Positions 32,956 to 44,974 of a DNA stretch of 64,000 bases are shown one piece after another. This DNA is from Schistosoma haematobium (lineage: Eukaryota; Platyhelminthes; Trematoda; Strigeidida; Schistosomatidae). The notes under the pieces are model-generated. The model saw nothing but the letters and a program-made list of their open reading frames with translations, was not told where the DNA came from and did not search any database. The stretch's first letter is position 1. Every line of letters begins with the position of its first letter. The stretch lies in assembly GCF_000699445.3 (NCBI RefSeq), contig NC_067195.1, positions 65,902,591 to 65,966,590 of the forward strand, written 5' to 3'. The position numbers were made by a program, and so were the translations under genes.

Positions 32956-34250
32956 TACCCGTGTGTAGGTCTGAAAGCCACATGTTTACAGTGTTACATC
33001 AATCACGACCTACTGAGTTTTCATATTTCATTTTCTATTGACATTGAGGTTCTTTGTTTTTCTTATTCCCATTCGGCTCTTACCATGTTGCAACTAACTA
33101 AAGCAAGTATACTCATATATGAAGTCCACTTAGTAGTTCGGTTTTTGATGCTCTTTCACGGTCTGATTGATAATTAGTGGCCATTTGTGTTGACATTTCC
33201 CATCAAGAAGTATCTAGAATCGAAAAAAACAACTCTTCTTTGCTTAGTATTGAGACCCGAATGGTTTTACAGTCCAAAGTGGATGGCTTACCACATGGAT
33301 TTTCAATATTCTTTAGATCATTAGTTTGTGCAAGACTACCTAACTAGCTTACCACGGTGTGTACTATTTAAAATCAATCAACTACTACGTTATCCATCAT
33401 GTAATGACGAATTAAAGTTGTATTTATTGTTCGGAATATCGTAAAACACGGGTAATAATAACAACAATTAAGTGGCTCGTTCAGAAAATTCAAGTTCAAT
33501 ATTGTGAAGTAGGATCTCAGACATCTTTATACAACAGGATAGTCGTCCAACTGATGCCAGTTTGCAAAAAATGTCTTTAGGATGAACTAACGTCTACAGA
33601 CCACTCAACCAAACATTATAATATCGATCACTTCGGGGATTTATTAATTACTGTTGATAAATGTGATCGTCATTTGTTAAAATAAATCATACCATGGAGG
33701 ACTTTTGTTATGTATCGGATTTCATTTCATTACAACCATGCATTCTAGGCATATTTAAATATTAATATGATTTGGATACTGTCATAATGGTTCATTTTCA
33801 CCCTTATTTCGATGATTCAGTTCATCATTCTAACTGAAGTGATATTGTTTCTTCAATCGTTGGTTCTATCTTCTGATACGACCGTCTGCTGTTGTAACTG
33901 CATTCACAATATTTAGCCCCAAATGGATATATTTATTTAAATTTTGGGGTTTTACCAACATGATTCGCTAACAAAAACGCTTTGACGCTAATTGCCGTGG
34001 TGCGATTAAATCCCGGCCTACGTATTTCAGGTCTAATTAGATTTTTGGGCTGACATTCAAGGTCACTTATTATTCCCTTGGACCTGATTCGTTAATAAGT
34101 AGGAGTGTGGTAAAACTCATCCCATTGACAAATCATCAGTTTGGTCAGTTTTACAAGATCGTACAACCTTTGGGAATAAGTTTTTTTGACGTAGTCTTGC
34201 CCTGAATACAGGATTTCATTTGGCTACAAGCAGCAATTAATGCTGTGGAA
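32956..34250. other. No recognised gene; upstream of the Ly6-like gene
   Basis: AT-rich with no identified feature. The promoter and any 5' untranslated exon of the gene at 34251 should lie here or further left, but I cannot place them. Confidence 0.4.
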
Positions 34251-37200
34251 ATGACTCACTATTTCGTCAGCCATCTGCCATTGGGAGTAATAGTTGTATT
34301 CTTATGTGTTTTACAACAGGAATCAGGTTAGTATTTTATTTCCTAGATGTAGTTTTACGAGTGAAAATAAACATCGCTTTATTGCAAATACACCAATAAG
34401 TTTTGTAATAAGTTCCAGCTGTAGTGATCATGGCTTAATAACAAACTGATTTAAGTGTACTGCTTTCTTTCAGTCGTAACGGACTTCCATATTTTCTTAG
34501 ATTAAATTTTTCAGAATGAAGGGTTATGGCCGCGATATAACAAATAACTCAGATAAAACCCATTCATGTCAATATACTACTAATTTCCGGAGATTCCCAC
34601 ATTACATTTTTAGCTTTGTACCTTTAATTGTCGTGAAATTACATCATAATGTATTCTCAAAGTAATATACAGTAAATATTTTTTGGACTTCAGTCCCTTC
34701 TGTAATTGCTGTACACTTTTTCTGAATGTGAATCCGAAAAATATGATGAATTATAAGGCTAGAAACTTTCGTGAAATAAGCAAATTTCGTTTAGTTAATA
34801 AAAATATGACATTATTTTAACATAAACTCCAGGGTTCGACAAATTACAGTTGTTAAGACCTATGGTACTAGAACTACTAGAAAAAGAAAGAGGTATTGAC
34901 GGAATTGCAGTTAACTGAGGACTTCTCAGAACTTTACTTTGGAATTCATATCCTGTTAGAACCTTAGCACACTCTAGTTAAGACACTATTTTAAATTATT
35001 CTTATGTAATCAGTGGATAATCATAGTTCATGTATATTACTGTTGGTTTTCTGCATTATTTTAATTTACTTAAATGGTGTTTTATGAGATGTATGTTTTT
35101 CTCAGAAAAGCTGATGTTAAATTGAGATAAGTACCTTCATCAGTAATTTTCGTTTTTTTTGTGAATAACAAACGATTGTTCGTCACTGTTGAAAAGATAG
35201 GCGATAAACTGGTTCCTGTGAAAGGTTACGACTTCCATCACGTGCGATTTCAAGTGATTTACTAGCTGAAGATTTGTATAAGTGACTTTCTGAAGACTGC
35301 ATCTTTCGTATCTCCACACAATATACCCTATTTAATGAAAAGTTCTTGATATCAGGTTGAAGTCGGTTCAAACGTACTGCGCAAAAATCCGTATATGTGA
35401 GTGATTTAAATTAAATGTAAAGAGGACTAGTAGACCGTTTTTGTGTGTGAATCTTAAAATCCGAAATGCAAACTTTAGAGTACTTCTATGTAATGGTTTT
35501 AGTTAGTTCTTTTTGGGACAGAATCACTTCAGATTCGTAATCATTTACAATTACATTACCAGACATTTTACCAATAAGAGTAAATTTTATAATTCAGTGT
35601 TTCAATCTTGATCTATTCCCGTATACTTGTTCTTCAAAAGGTAAGTTTCGGTTTAGAAGTGAGTAACCTAGTAACAACTGATTATCACGGTCTTTTCCCA
35701 GACCCCATCTAATCTTAGGTGATTGAATTACCGTCACCTTTTAGGTGGTTAGGTGTCACTATTGTCGATATGGTCACATCCTCCATACAACCAGGTGTTT
35801 TCATCTAGGTGGAATGGATAATAATGCTGGGGAATTTATTCGATGATAAGTTTGAGGAAAAGAACTTTTCGAAGATTGAGTGTCATCAATTTTAAACTCC
35901 CATACTTCTAGATTAACCTATTATTGTTTTACTCATTTACATAAAAGTGTATTATTACAGGATAAACTCTGTTTTGAGGTCTCATACAACCTATTGGTTT
36001 ACAGTTTAGATGAAAGTCAGTTGAAAATTTCCTGCTAGACTTAACATTTGTCACTAATTACATGCAATATTATTACAGTACAATTACTTAGTTTCAAGTT
36101 ATTGACTTATGGTAATTTGTGATATGACATAAAACGTTCAAGGTAATAGATGTTTCCTTTTTCAGTCTATGGTATCCAGTGCGTGGTCTGCAATTCCTAT
36201 CTTGATGGCCAGTTATGTGAACCTTGGGATCAGTTTACATTCATAACAAACTGTTCAAAGTATCCCGGAATTGATGCGTCCAAACCAATAAGCTGTCGTA
36301 AAATCGATCAAGTTGGTAAGTGAACTACTCTATGATAGGAACGTAATATCAGTACTTGTAGTATGTCGGTAGTTGATCTGTAATTTACAGTAGTCATCCA
36401 ACTGGGGTCAGTTCGTGATAAAAATCTGAGTTTTAGTATTATATTTCTTGGTCATTAAATGCAAGAGGATTGACGAATATGTGATAGGAACATTACTAAT
36501 TTTCTTTATGTATACTTTCCAACCGTTTTATTGGGCTTCAAAAGTTACCTAAAAGCTTGAGTTTGTTTACAATAAGATTTATTGTAAGCCCATATGACAA
36601 CAATGAAACAACTTCGAGAATGAAATTCAACATTTGTTATAGTTAGCCCAGTCTTATCTCAGCTGTGATTACATAGTATTTTTTCGAAATTTGAGTTTGG
36701 TATTATATCAAGAATCAGCCTTTTTTGTTAAACGTCAGAAGAATCAAATTAATAAACCTTCAACCAGACAGTAAAGGGATTTTTAGTACGTGGTGGAAAA
36801 TTAACTAGTTAGGAATAATATCCCCGCATGAAGTTTTTGGCTAATCGAAACATTTAAATTTATGCCAAGAAATGTTGATCAATTGATATCTCGTTTGAAT
36901 ATACGGTGTACTGTAGTTATGTGACTTGTGATGTAGATCATTGGGTTTTTGCGGATAGTCAAACAGAAATATTGAAAGTTGAGTACCATGCAGCAGTTGT
37001 TTTAGTTCTTTTGTGTTACATTAATGATCCGCAATAAGTTAGACACTATGTAAAATTCGTATGTGGCCGCTTTACATATTTTTGAGTAAAACGAAAGTAC
37101 AGTTTCATCGTGTTAAAAGTTGCGAATTATTTTGAGATTGTTTGCTAACCAAGAAGTAGTTTAGTTATGATTTATCGTAATTTGCAAACATTTGTCTCGA

Positions 37201-39158
37201 TAATCATATCTTCATTGTCCCCTCCTTTTTAGTACTATTAAAGAAAACTGAGTTTCGCTATTTTTCGTTTAGTTATTTGAAGCGTATTTTACGAACCAGT
37301 GAGAATGTTTGAAAATCAACCACTAATTTTTGAGTTTTCAGTAAAGTTACTCCTGTTAAACTAATCATAGTTTGATTTAGATTTCCATAATTTTCACATG
37401 AAATCTTGATTGGGTTTCTTAACCGGTTTTTGTACGTAAACATTTTTCTCATTATGAATTACCTGGAATTAAAACTACACTTATTTTCCGCGAAGTTAAA
37501 GTTAGTGGAACATCAACTGTGAAACAAAGTTTCGTTACGGTGGGTTTATTTTATTCAGAAACCCGATGACTTGCAAAGGTTCCGTTTTAATGAGGGTGGG
37601 GAGAGTTCGCTTTCCCCCTCGACGTGGTTTTGTACATATTGAAGGTAATAGATTGTAGTGGCTTTCGGTCTTTTATTTTATTTATATAATTATTTAGGCT
37701 AAGTAAAAATGCAGGTCGGTACTTATGACTACTCGTCTAACTTTCCGGCGTTCTGTTCGGAGTTCTGAGAAGGTAGGGATCTGTGTGACCTATTGATTGT
37801 TTGGTGACTACAGTGACGAAGAGGCTTCTTTATATTACCATAAGCAAAACTGCAGGAGTAATTGTGACCAAATACCTCTAACTGTAGGTGGATGGACATG
37901 GTTTTGTGGTTTTACTGACGTTACAGTTTTGCTAAGCTGATCTTAAGATTTTCTAGAATCCACACTTCATTGGTTGATTTGAAAAGCTGACTGCTCGAAG
38001 AACATTTTTGCAAAACTTGAAATCACAAATTATCGAATAACTATCGTGTTGCTTGAGTACTTATTGATGGTAAAAGACTCTAGTTTTTTTCAGACAGTAC
38101 TCATGTTTCATGGATTTCATCATTGACGCATTAAATTTCACCTAATGTCTGTTTATAAGAGGTCAGATCAAGAAAACGTTAATTTATTACAGGCTTAATT
38201 GTAAGTTAACTTGAAGTGACCAATGTTTCTCCCATTTTATAAAACAAAGTAAATTTGATACATTAACTTTCTACATGTTCACATACTAAGTTATAAAGTA
38301 ATTTATTTCTACAAATGATAGCAGAAGTTTCTAGTTACACAGATTGAAGTGTATTATTTCTGATAATAATAGTGTTCAAGCACTTCGACTGGATAATATG
38401 GTGGTTTATGTTATATTAGCATCACATTTTAACTTTAAAATAGTGAAGATACTTCGGAGATTACTTACGCCTGTGGAGGAGCACTGGCCGCCCACCAGCA
38501 CTCTCCACTCAACCCTGTCCTGGGCAATCCTTTCTAGTTGCTAATCGTCCTTCTCATGTCTACTTTCTGTAGCTCTTCTAGAGTTACTGCCGGTCCCAAG
38601 CCCGGGTAGAAGAGGAGGGTTGGGCATGGGGTCAGCAACCCCATCCTGTAGAAAAAAATCTTGCAAATTCGAAGATTACTACTTAATTTTATGGCTTGAT
38701 AAAGAATCCATTATATTGGTTCTAATAATGATATTCGGTCGCAAAACAGAATAGAAAGAATTGTCATTTCGTGGATTTTCAGTGCATTTGCTTTCATTTT
38801 TTTCTCAAAAAAAATAATACCGGATAAACTAGTGATTGATTTTCTAGGAAAGATGTATTTTGTTTTATTTCTTTGTAATCCATGAACAAATTCTAATTAA
38901 TTGATCATATTTTTATGTAATATACATATTTTACCTTTAGTGGAACATGAAAGACGTGTAGTACGTCAATGCAGTAATGTTATCGATAATCTGGGTTGTA
39001 TTGATCGTGTTGGAACCAATGATGTACGGATTCGTTATTGTCATTGCACAGAAGATCTATGCAATTCAATAACTGCAGTTAAACCACAATCATTCTATTA
39101 TTTATTCTCATTATCTGCCTTAACTTTTAGCTTCATTAGATTATTAATATACACATGA
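34251..39158 (+). CDS. Ly6/uPAR three-finger protein, Quiver/Sleepless-like, 3 exons
   Basis: Predicted secreted, probably GPI-anchored, three-finger protein for the cell or tegument surface. Exons are 34251-34326, 36166-36315 and 38941-39158. Both introns (1839 and 2625 bp) are GT-AG and phase 1, and the spliced frame is 147 residues. Exon 1 is a signal peptide (MTHYFVSHL, then a hydrophobic core to CVLQQ). Exons 2 and 3 carry ten cysteines: C-x-x-C near the N-terminus, then five single ones, then C-H-C and the terminal LCN that closes this fold. CRKIDQV followed by RRVVRQC resembles the Quiver family. The C-terminus (SFYYLFSLSALTFSF and on) is the hydrophobic GPI-attachment signal, with the likely cleavage near NS after LCN. 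Schistosomes are known to have several Ly6 proteins. Partner and function are unknown. AATAAA signals lie near 39897-39905. Confidence 0.88.
36316..38465. other. Intron 2 of the Ly6-like gene, left part
   Basis: AT-rich intronic DNA with no coding frame recognised. The remainder of the intron contains the small RTE-A insertion at 38466-38667. Confidence 0.6.
38466..38667 (-). mobile_element. Short RTE-A insertion with inverted 5' part (twin priming)
   Basis: 38466-38562 is the reverse complement of the RTE-A 3' end (ACTTACGCCTG, CACTCTCC, ACCCTGTCCTGGGCAATCC). 38566-38660 is the RTE-A 5' end in the opposite, + orientation (TGTAGCTCTTCTAGAG, GGTCCCAAGCCCGGG, GAGGGTTGGGCATGGGG; compare 43816-43900). 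The unit is flanked by TTCGGAGATTACT (38453-38465) and TTCGAAGATTACT (38668-38680), one mismatch. It lies in intron 2 of the Ly6-like gene, in antisense for its 3' part. Confidence 0.88.
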
Positions 39159-42100
39159 AACTCTTGAATCCTATAGTATTTTTTAAAATAATAATAATTA
39201 TTATTACTATAATTTATGAGTAGTTTTTCAAGTGCACATATACACAAAGAAAACGTTATTAGATTAAAAAAAAAACATGATAATACCAAAGTTAGTCTCT
39301 TTTTTACTATCATTTGTGTTTTACCACCTCTTTTATGTTCTTTTTTTCCTTTTCTATCACAATACCTTCAGATTTGTAAACATTACCATAAAAAGCGTAG
39401 ATAGTAAAATAAATTAAGACATTTTATGCAAGGAATTGTTCTTCCTTTGAATTTACATTCAATTTTCATTCGTTCTTCTTATCATATAGAAAATTATTAT
39501 TTATTTCGTAAGATAATTAAGTCAATGGGATGATCATTCTTTTTGAACCCATCTGTGATTATTTTAATCTTAGTATACTTTGATTTAAAAGTAGCTGATA
39601 ATATAATTCAGCAGTTTTGTTTTCTAAATGGTCAGTCTTTGTTATTAGCCTATTGTCATCTCTTATGTCTATCGTTAATATCATTTTATGTAGAAAGTGA
39701 GAAAAAGACTGAATTTCGCTGTTACTAGTGTGTGTTTTGTCATAAATTATTTGATTGCTTTTTTTTCTTTTACATTCTTCTATGTATCTAGAAAACTGTA
39801 ATCGTTTCACCAATTTCTTATTATTTTCATGTTTTAATTAGAAAACAGTTATATTTCATTTTAATTGTATTATGTGAATTATATGAATTTTAGATAATAA
39901 ATAAAAATATTGTTTTTAAAATGAACGGGCGTTCACTTCTTGCTTTTAATCAAGCTTTCAATGATTCTGTTGGTTGGGTGAATGGTCACATTCTCACTCT
40001 AATATTTTTTTTCGAGGAAATATTAAGAAAATGTTTAGTTATCTCTAACGGTTGTTTTATCAGCTGAGTGATCTAAATTATACAACAATAAATAATTGAG
40101 TATTGACAAAGTGAAAAAAACCCAGTTCAGCTGGTGATACATTTCGTCATTGCGTTTATACAAACACGTTGAAAACAATAAGGGAATTTTCCTTTACTTA
40201 GCTTGTATCAAAATATTTTGGACTAATTTCGTTTTAATTAAGATTACTATTTATTGGAACAAATAATTACATGGTAAGGTAGTTGTTTTACGAATTAATA
40301 CTAACTGAATGAAATAGTTGTTCATTTTGAGTCCAAGCGCAGTGTCCACTATCTGTTCATGTTCTAAATCGTTTTGATGTGCCTTGTAGATGTTATTCAG
40401 TATATTAATTAAAAATCAGATGAGTATTAGCATGAGAAAACAATAGAATTTAGTTTAATCAGTTTAGGTAATTAGATTTACAGTATGTATTAATTAGTCT
40501 ACTAACACGTGGTTTATATTCCAACCCCGGCATCAATTTAGAAATGTAAATAGGCAAAAAGGCCGAAAACAGACAATGTTAAACCTGGCTTGAATATGTA
40601 TGAGTTGAAGTCACAACAGTTTGCATAAGCACAAATAATGAAAAAAATTAACAAGACAAAAAGGAAATCAAGGTAAGCGAGATATTCTCTGTAGTGGGAA
40701 GCTAAACATAGAAGTTATAGCTTAAAAGGGATAAATGTCGAGGATGAGCAGTGTGGAATGATGCTAAGGCCGAAATATACAGTGAGAAGAAGATTGACTG
40801 TAGTTGCATCGGGTCGATTTTCTCACCTGAAGTTCCTGATGATAGATCACGACCATTATACGGGTCCTAACCAGGAAATCTACGTCCTTTTACATAGCTA
40901 TAATCAGTGTTTTCATTGGTTGATACTATATCTTTGTTTTGGTGTCCTTAGACTTCTTCCAACTCACTCATATACCAGCGATCATAGCACTTCAAAATGT
41001 TTTATCCCTGGGTATTTTTAACACATATTACAATCACCCCATTTGATTAAGCTCAACAACCGAATTGCCATTTTTACTTGATTCCTTGTCTAAGTGGATT
41101 ACTCACTCGGGCAATCCTCGAAGAGACTTATGATGAAAATCTACGTTGATTATATTTAAGAGCTATAAATTTAAAAATAGTGAACTACTACTCAGTCTCT
41201 GTGCTCTTCGGTGGACGGACGAGTATCATGCTTTTGTAACAAGTGGTGTAAGTTGGGGAACATCACACCAGTTTTTGCATCAGTGCTAAGATTTCTTGAG
41301 CCACCAAATTATCAAAAGTAATAAGATTTCTGAGATACGTATAGTGGTCAACACGCTGGACTACCTCATTCCGTATACTTAGACTAGATTTTAACTCAGA
41401 TCATACCAAGAACAACATTTCATATCTTGATAGAAAGAAATGCACCCAAAACATTATTATGTTTTCTCAAGGTGATTGAACGACTCTCCATTTTTGCAGT
41501 ATTTTTGTCAAACAGAATTGTACCCTTTGGATATTGTTAGCTAACGAGCGAGTGTCCAGGTGAGAAAACGTTGCTAGGAGCATTTCATTAAGGCGACTAA
41601 GTAAAAATGAGTAGCAGTGAGGACAAACATCATTTATGGTACTCGACTCTAATTACAGTTTGATTTAGAGCATTGACTTTGCCGAAACTTAGAAATTAAA
41701 ATCACTGGTTAGGTAGTCCTTGTACACAGTCAATAGACTTCCACTGGCTTTAGGGATCTAGATGAGTGCAAGATTTTCAAAATGAATTGCAGAGAAAAGT
41801 ATTAAAAATGAAAAGGCCTAGGCTTAGAGGATTTCATAAGTCCAGTCGGTATTCCTTAATGGTATATCTATTTTGAAAATTGAAGAATCAGATATCCAAA
41901 GTTTAGCCAAATAATAAACCAAACTCTGAGTGTTTTGTTTCCGAAGTCATTTCAAATTCTGTTTTCTTAAAATCATAGTTCTTAATCTTGAATGCGTAGT
42001 AAGATAACACTAATCGGTATTATGGTATCCATGAGGTTAATATTTCTATACTTTTATTGAAATAAAAGTAAAATTTACTACGAGAGTTTTAGACTACAGA

Positions 42101-43793
42101 AAAATATTAGATCGATAGTAAGTGTACATTTAGACATAAATACATCGTTCTATTTAAAACAACTAGGCGTTTTCTTTTTTACTTTATCTGACCGTAAAAT
42201 TACGATCAATGAGTAAAATTGATTTTTCCATAAATAAATTCCTCCAATCAGAACGGATTTATGTCAAATCTATGGAAAAAAGGATATTTTGTTTACGAAA
42301 AACTAAGATGGATTTATATCAAGGGTTGTGACTTTATTATGGAAATCAACGTCATTGACACAGTCCAACCATTCTATTACTTTATGTTCATTGGTATGGG
42401 AATTTAATTTCAACCAACACAGCTTGTAACTAATCAATAAAAAATATAGCAAGAACAATTCTTAAGGTTAGAAGAATATCACTTATCGTGTTGGTTAGAA
42501 TTGAAGTACATCGCCAGGATCGTAACATATCAAATACTCTCCAAGCTTTTTCAATGAAATAACTAAGACTAAATTTATTAGGGATAGATAAGGTCATAAC
42601 AATCCTGAACTAATGCCGTCAACCATGTTTTGTTCATAGTTAGGCTGTGGGCAATTTAATGTGTAATCTGTTTAGATTTTTGTAGTTGAAGATTTGTATG
42701 TACACTATTGATATTAAGGTCTATTGAATAAATGAAGTCAAAGGGTACTTTTGGTGCACACAGTATATAGGAGTACGTGGAAGTTATCAAAGTGGCGATA
42801 AGGGAGTTATAAGTAAATGGATCTCTGGTCTCCAGTGCTATCCCAACTAAGGCCAGTCTGAGATAACACCGTCTACACTGTCTATTTGTTTATTTCTGAA
42901 TATACTTGAGTCAATTTAGTGTCTCGTTTGTAGCTCAAGTATTAACAAATGCTCATGCAAAAATTTTTAACATTTTAGTTTAGAGAGTCATTATTAGCCG
43001 CTTGATCAGATGCAGATAAAACACTTAATGTTTCAGAATCTCGTAAATTTGTGAAAATGAGAGTTTTTGCTCGAAGCTTTTTTTTGTAACAAAAATATTG
43101 TGAAGGTAGGTAAACTAGGTAGCCTTGTAAGTACCACTGAAGTTAGCCCATTCAAAAGACTGTTCTCTGTAGAATCAATATTATTCGTGTAGGAAGCCTT
43201 CATTAAGTTTACATACATTTTCAGTGTCTCTTTGATGATAAAATTACTGAAAGAAATCTCGTTAGACTTAGTCGATTGTCATATTTAAGTCAAGGAGAGT
43301 GACTTGAGTTATGCATCCGTTTCCTCCTCTGTGTTAGAAAACTGACCAAAGGGTAAATATTTCGGAGCTATATGTCTACTTTCTTTACTTTCTAAGAGTT
43401 TTCTCCTTTTAAGGATTGGGTGATTAGGGTATCAAATTTTTAAATAGTGTATTAATCAGATTAATTTTGCTGGCACTATCATCAGATAACTTGAGTGATT
43501 TTGCGTAAACTGAGACTACAATTGATCGGAAGCAGTTGTATAGAATCTTATGAAAATCTTAAATTCTAATTAATATCTAAGGTGATGTAACTCAGAATAA
43601 TGTCATTATCCTTAAGGACTCGACCTAATTAATTAGAAACTGCTGCTCATTCTTGCTTGAATTCATTTATAGACTTCAGCACATTTTGAAGAACTGCAGA
43701 CCAATTATGATCTTTCATGCTGTTAATGAATATTGGAGAACTGGAGCGTAGCAGGGGACAATTGAACTGTTTCGGTTATAATTGCAGTTTACC
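39159..43793. other. 3' region of the Ly6-like gene then unassigned DNA
   Basis: The first several hundred bases are the 3' untranslated region and its poly(A) signals, AATAAA near 39410 and 39897-39905. From about 39950 to the RTE-A element I recognise nothing. An 87-codon frame at 40758-41021 has no known motif. Confidence 0.4.
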
Positions 43794-43993
43794 AACCTAA
43801 TAATGAACTCCGCCTGTAGCTCTTCTAGAGTTACTGCCGGTCCCAAGCCCGGGTAAAGGAGGAGGGTTGGGCATGGGGTTAGCGTCCCCATCCCGTAGAA
43901 AACTAACTCGCTAAAAAAACGCTTACCAGAAAAAATAATTCAAACCATTTTAACTCTGCCCTGAGAGTTAGAAGGTCTTCATTTAGAAGAATT

Positions 43994-44779
43994 ATGACGC
44001 TTCATGGTGAAAGCCGAATTCCTTCGGAAGCCACGAGGCCGATGCCCCTTCTAACAACCAGAGCAAAAATTTTTATAGGTACATGGAACGTTAGAACAAT
44101 GTGGGAAACCGGGAAGACCAGCCAAATAGCAACGGAAATGAGGAGATACAACTTGGCAGTACTGGGAATCAGCGAAACCCACTGGACCCAAGTTGGACAG
44201 AAAAGGCTAGCTACGGGAGAGATGCTGCTATACTCCGGTCACGAAGAGGAAAATGCTCCACACACACAGGGAGTTGCTCTTATGCTGTCCAAAGTAGCAC
44301 GAAATGCACTTGTAGGATGGGAATCTCACGGATCCAGAATCATCAAAGCATCATTCAAAACAAAGAAGGAGGGGATCTTAATGAATATTATCCAATGTTA
44401 TGCACCCACCAATGATAGCAACGACGACATTAAAGATCAATTCTACGAGCGGCTGCAGTCAATCATAGAGAAATGCTCAAGAAAGGACCTCACCATTCTG
44501 ATGGGAGATCTAAATGCCAAGGTCGGAATAGACAACACTGGATATGAAGATATTATGGGACGACATGGACTGGGAGAGAGGAACGAAAATGGAGAAAGAT
44601 TTGCAAATTTGTGTGCATTCAACAAATTAGTCATAGGAGGCACAATATTTCCACACAAACGTATACACAAGGCTACATGGATCTCACCGGACCACACTAC
44701 AGAGAACCAGATAGACCATATTTGCATCAAAAAAATTCCGAAGGACAATGGAAGATGTGAGAACCAGGAGAGGAGCTGA
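43994..44779 (+). CDS. RTE-A ORF, endonuclease part (ends at a frame change)
   Basis: Apurinic-type endonuclease that nicks the target DNA. From the ATG at 43994 the frame gives 261 residues. It contains GTWNVRT at the start of the fold, ISETHW, GVALML, IIQCYAPTN and MGDLNAKVG, all blocks of the exonuclease-endonuclease-phosphatase fold. The coding sense shifts +1 at the A7 run 44729-44735, so the last residues (after KK at codon about 247) are out of frame and the stop at 44777 is premature. The catalytic SDH block continues in the other frame at 44787-44795. Confidence 0.92.
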   Translation: MTLHGESRIPSEATRPMPLLTTRAKIFIGTWNVRTMWETGKTSQIATEMRRYNLAVLGISETHWTQVGQKRLATGEMLLYSGHEEENAPHTQGVALMLSKVARNALVGWESHGSRIIKASFKTKKEGILMNIIQCYAPTNDSNDDIKDQFYERLQSIIEKCSRKDLTILMGDLNAKVGIDNTGYEDIMGRHGLGERNENGERFANLCAFNKLVIGGTIFPHKRIHKATWISPDHTTENQIDHICIKKIPKDNGRCENQERS

Positions 44780-44974
44780 CGTAGCTTCAGATCACCACCT
44801 AGTTGTAGCCAATTTAAAACTGAAGCTAAAAAGAACTGGACAAGTGGACAAACAGCAATACAAAGGTTCAATACAGCCTTCCTTCGAGATACTGACAAAC
44901 TCAATGAATTCAAGATAGCTCTCAACAACAGATTCCAAGCCTTTCAAGATCTACTGAAGGAAGAAGAAACTACC

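Noticed and set aside
43994..44779. Two separate RTE-A genes
   Set aside because: Both parts lie in the same frame, and the segment between continues the protein in the +1 frame. It is one coding region with two frame changes.
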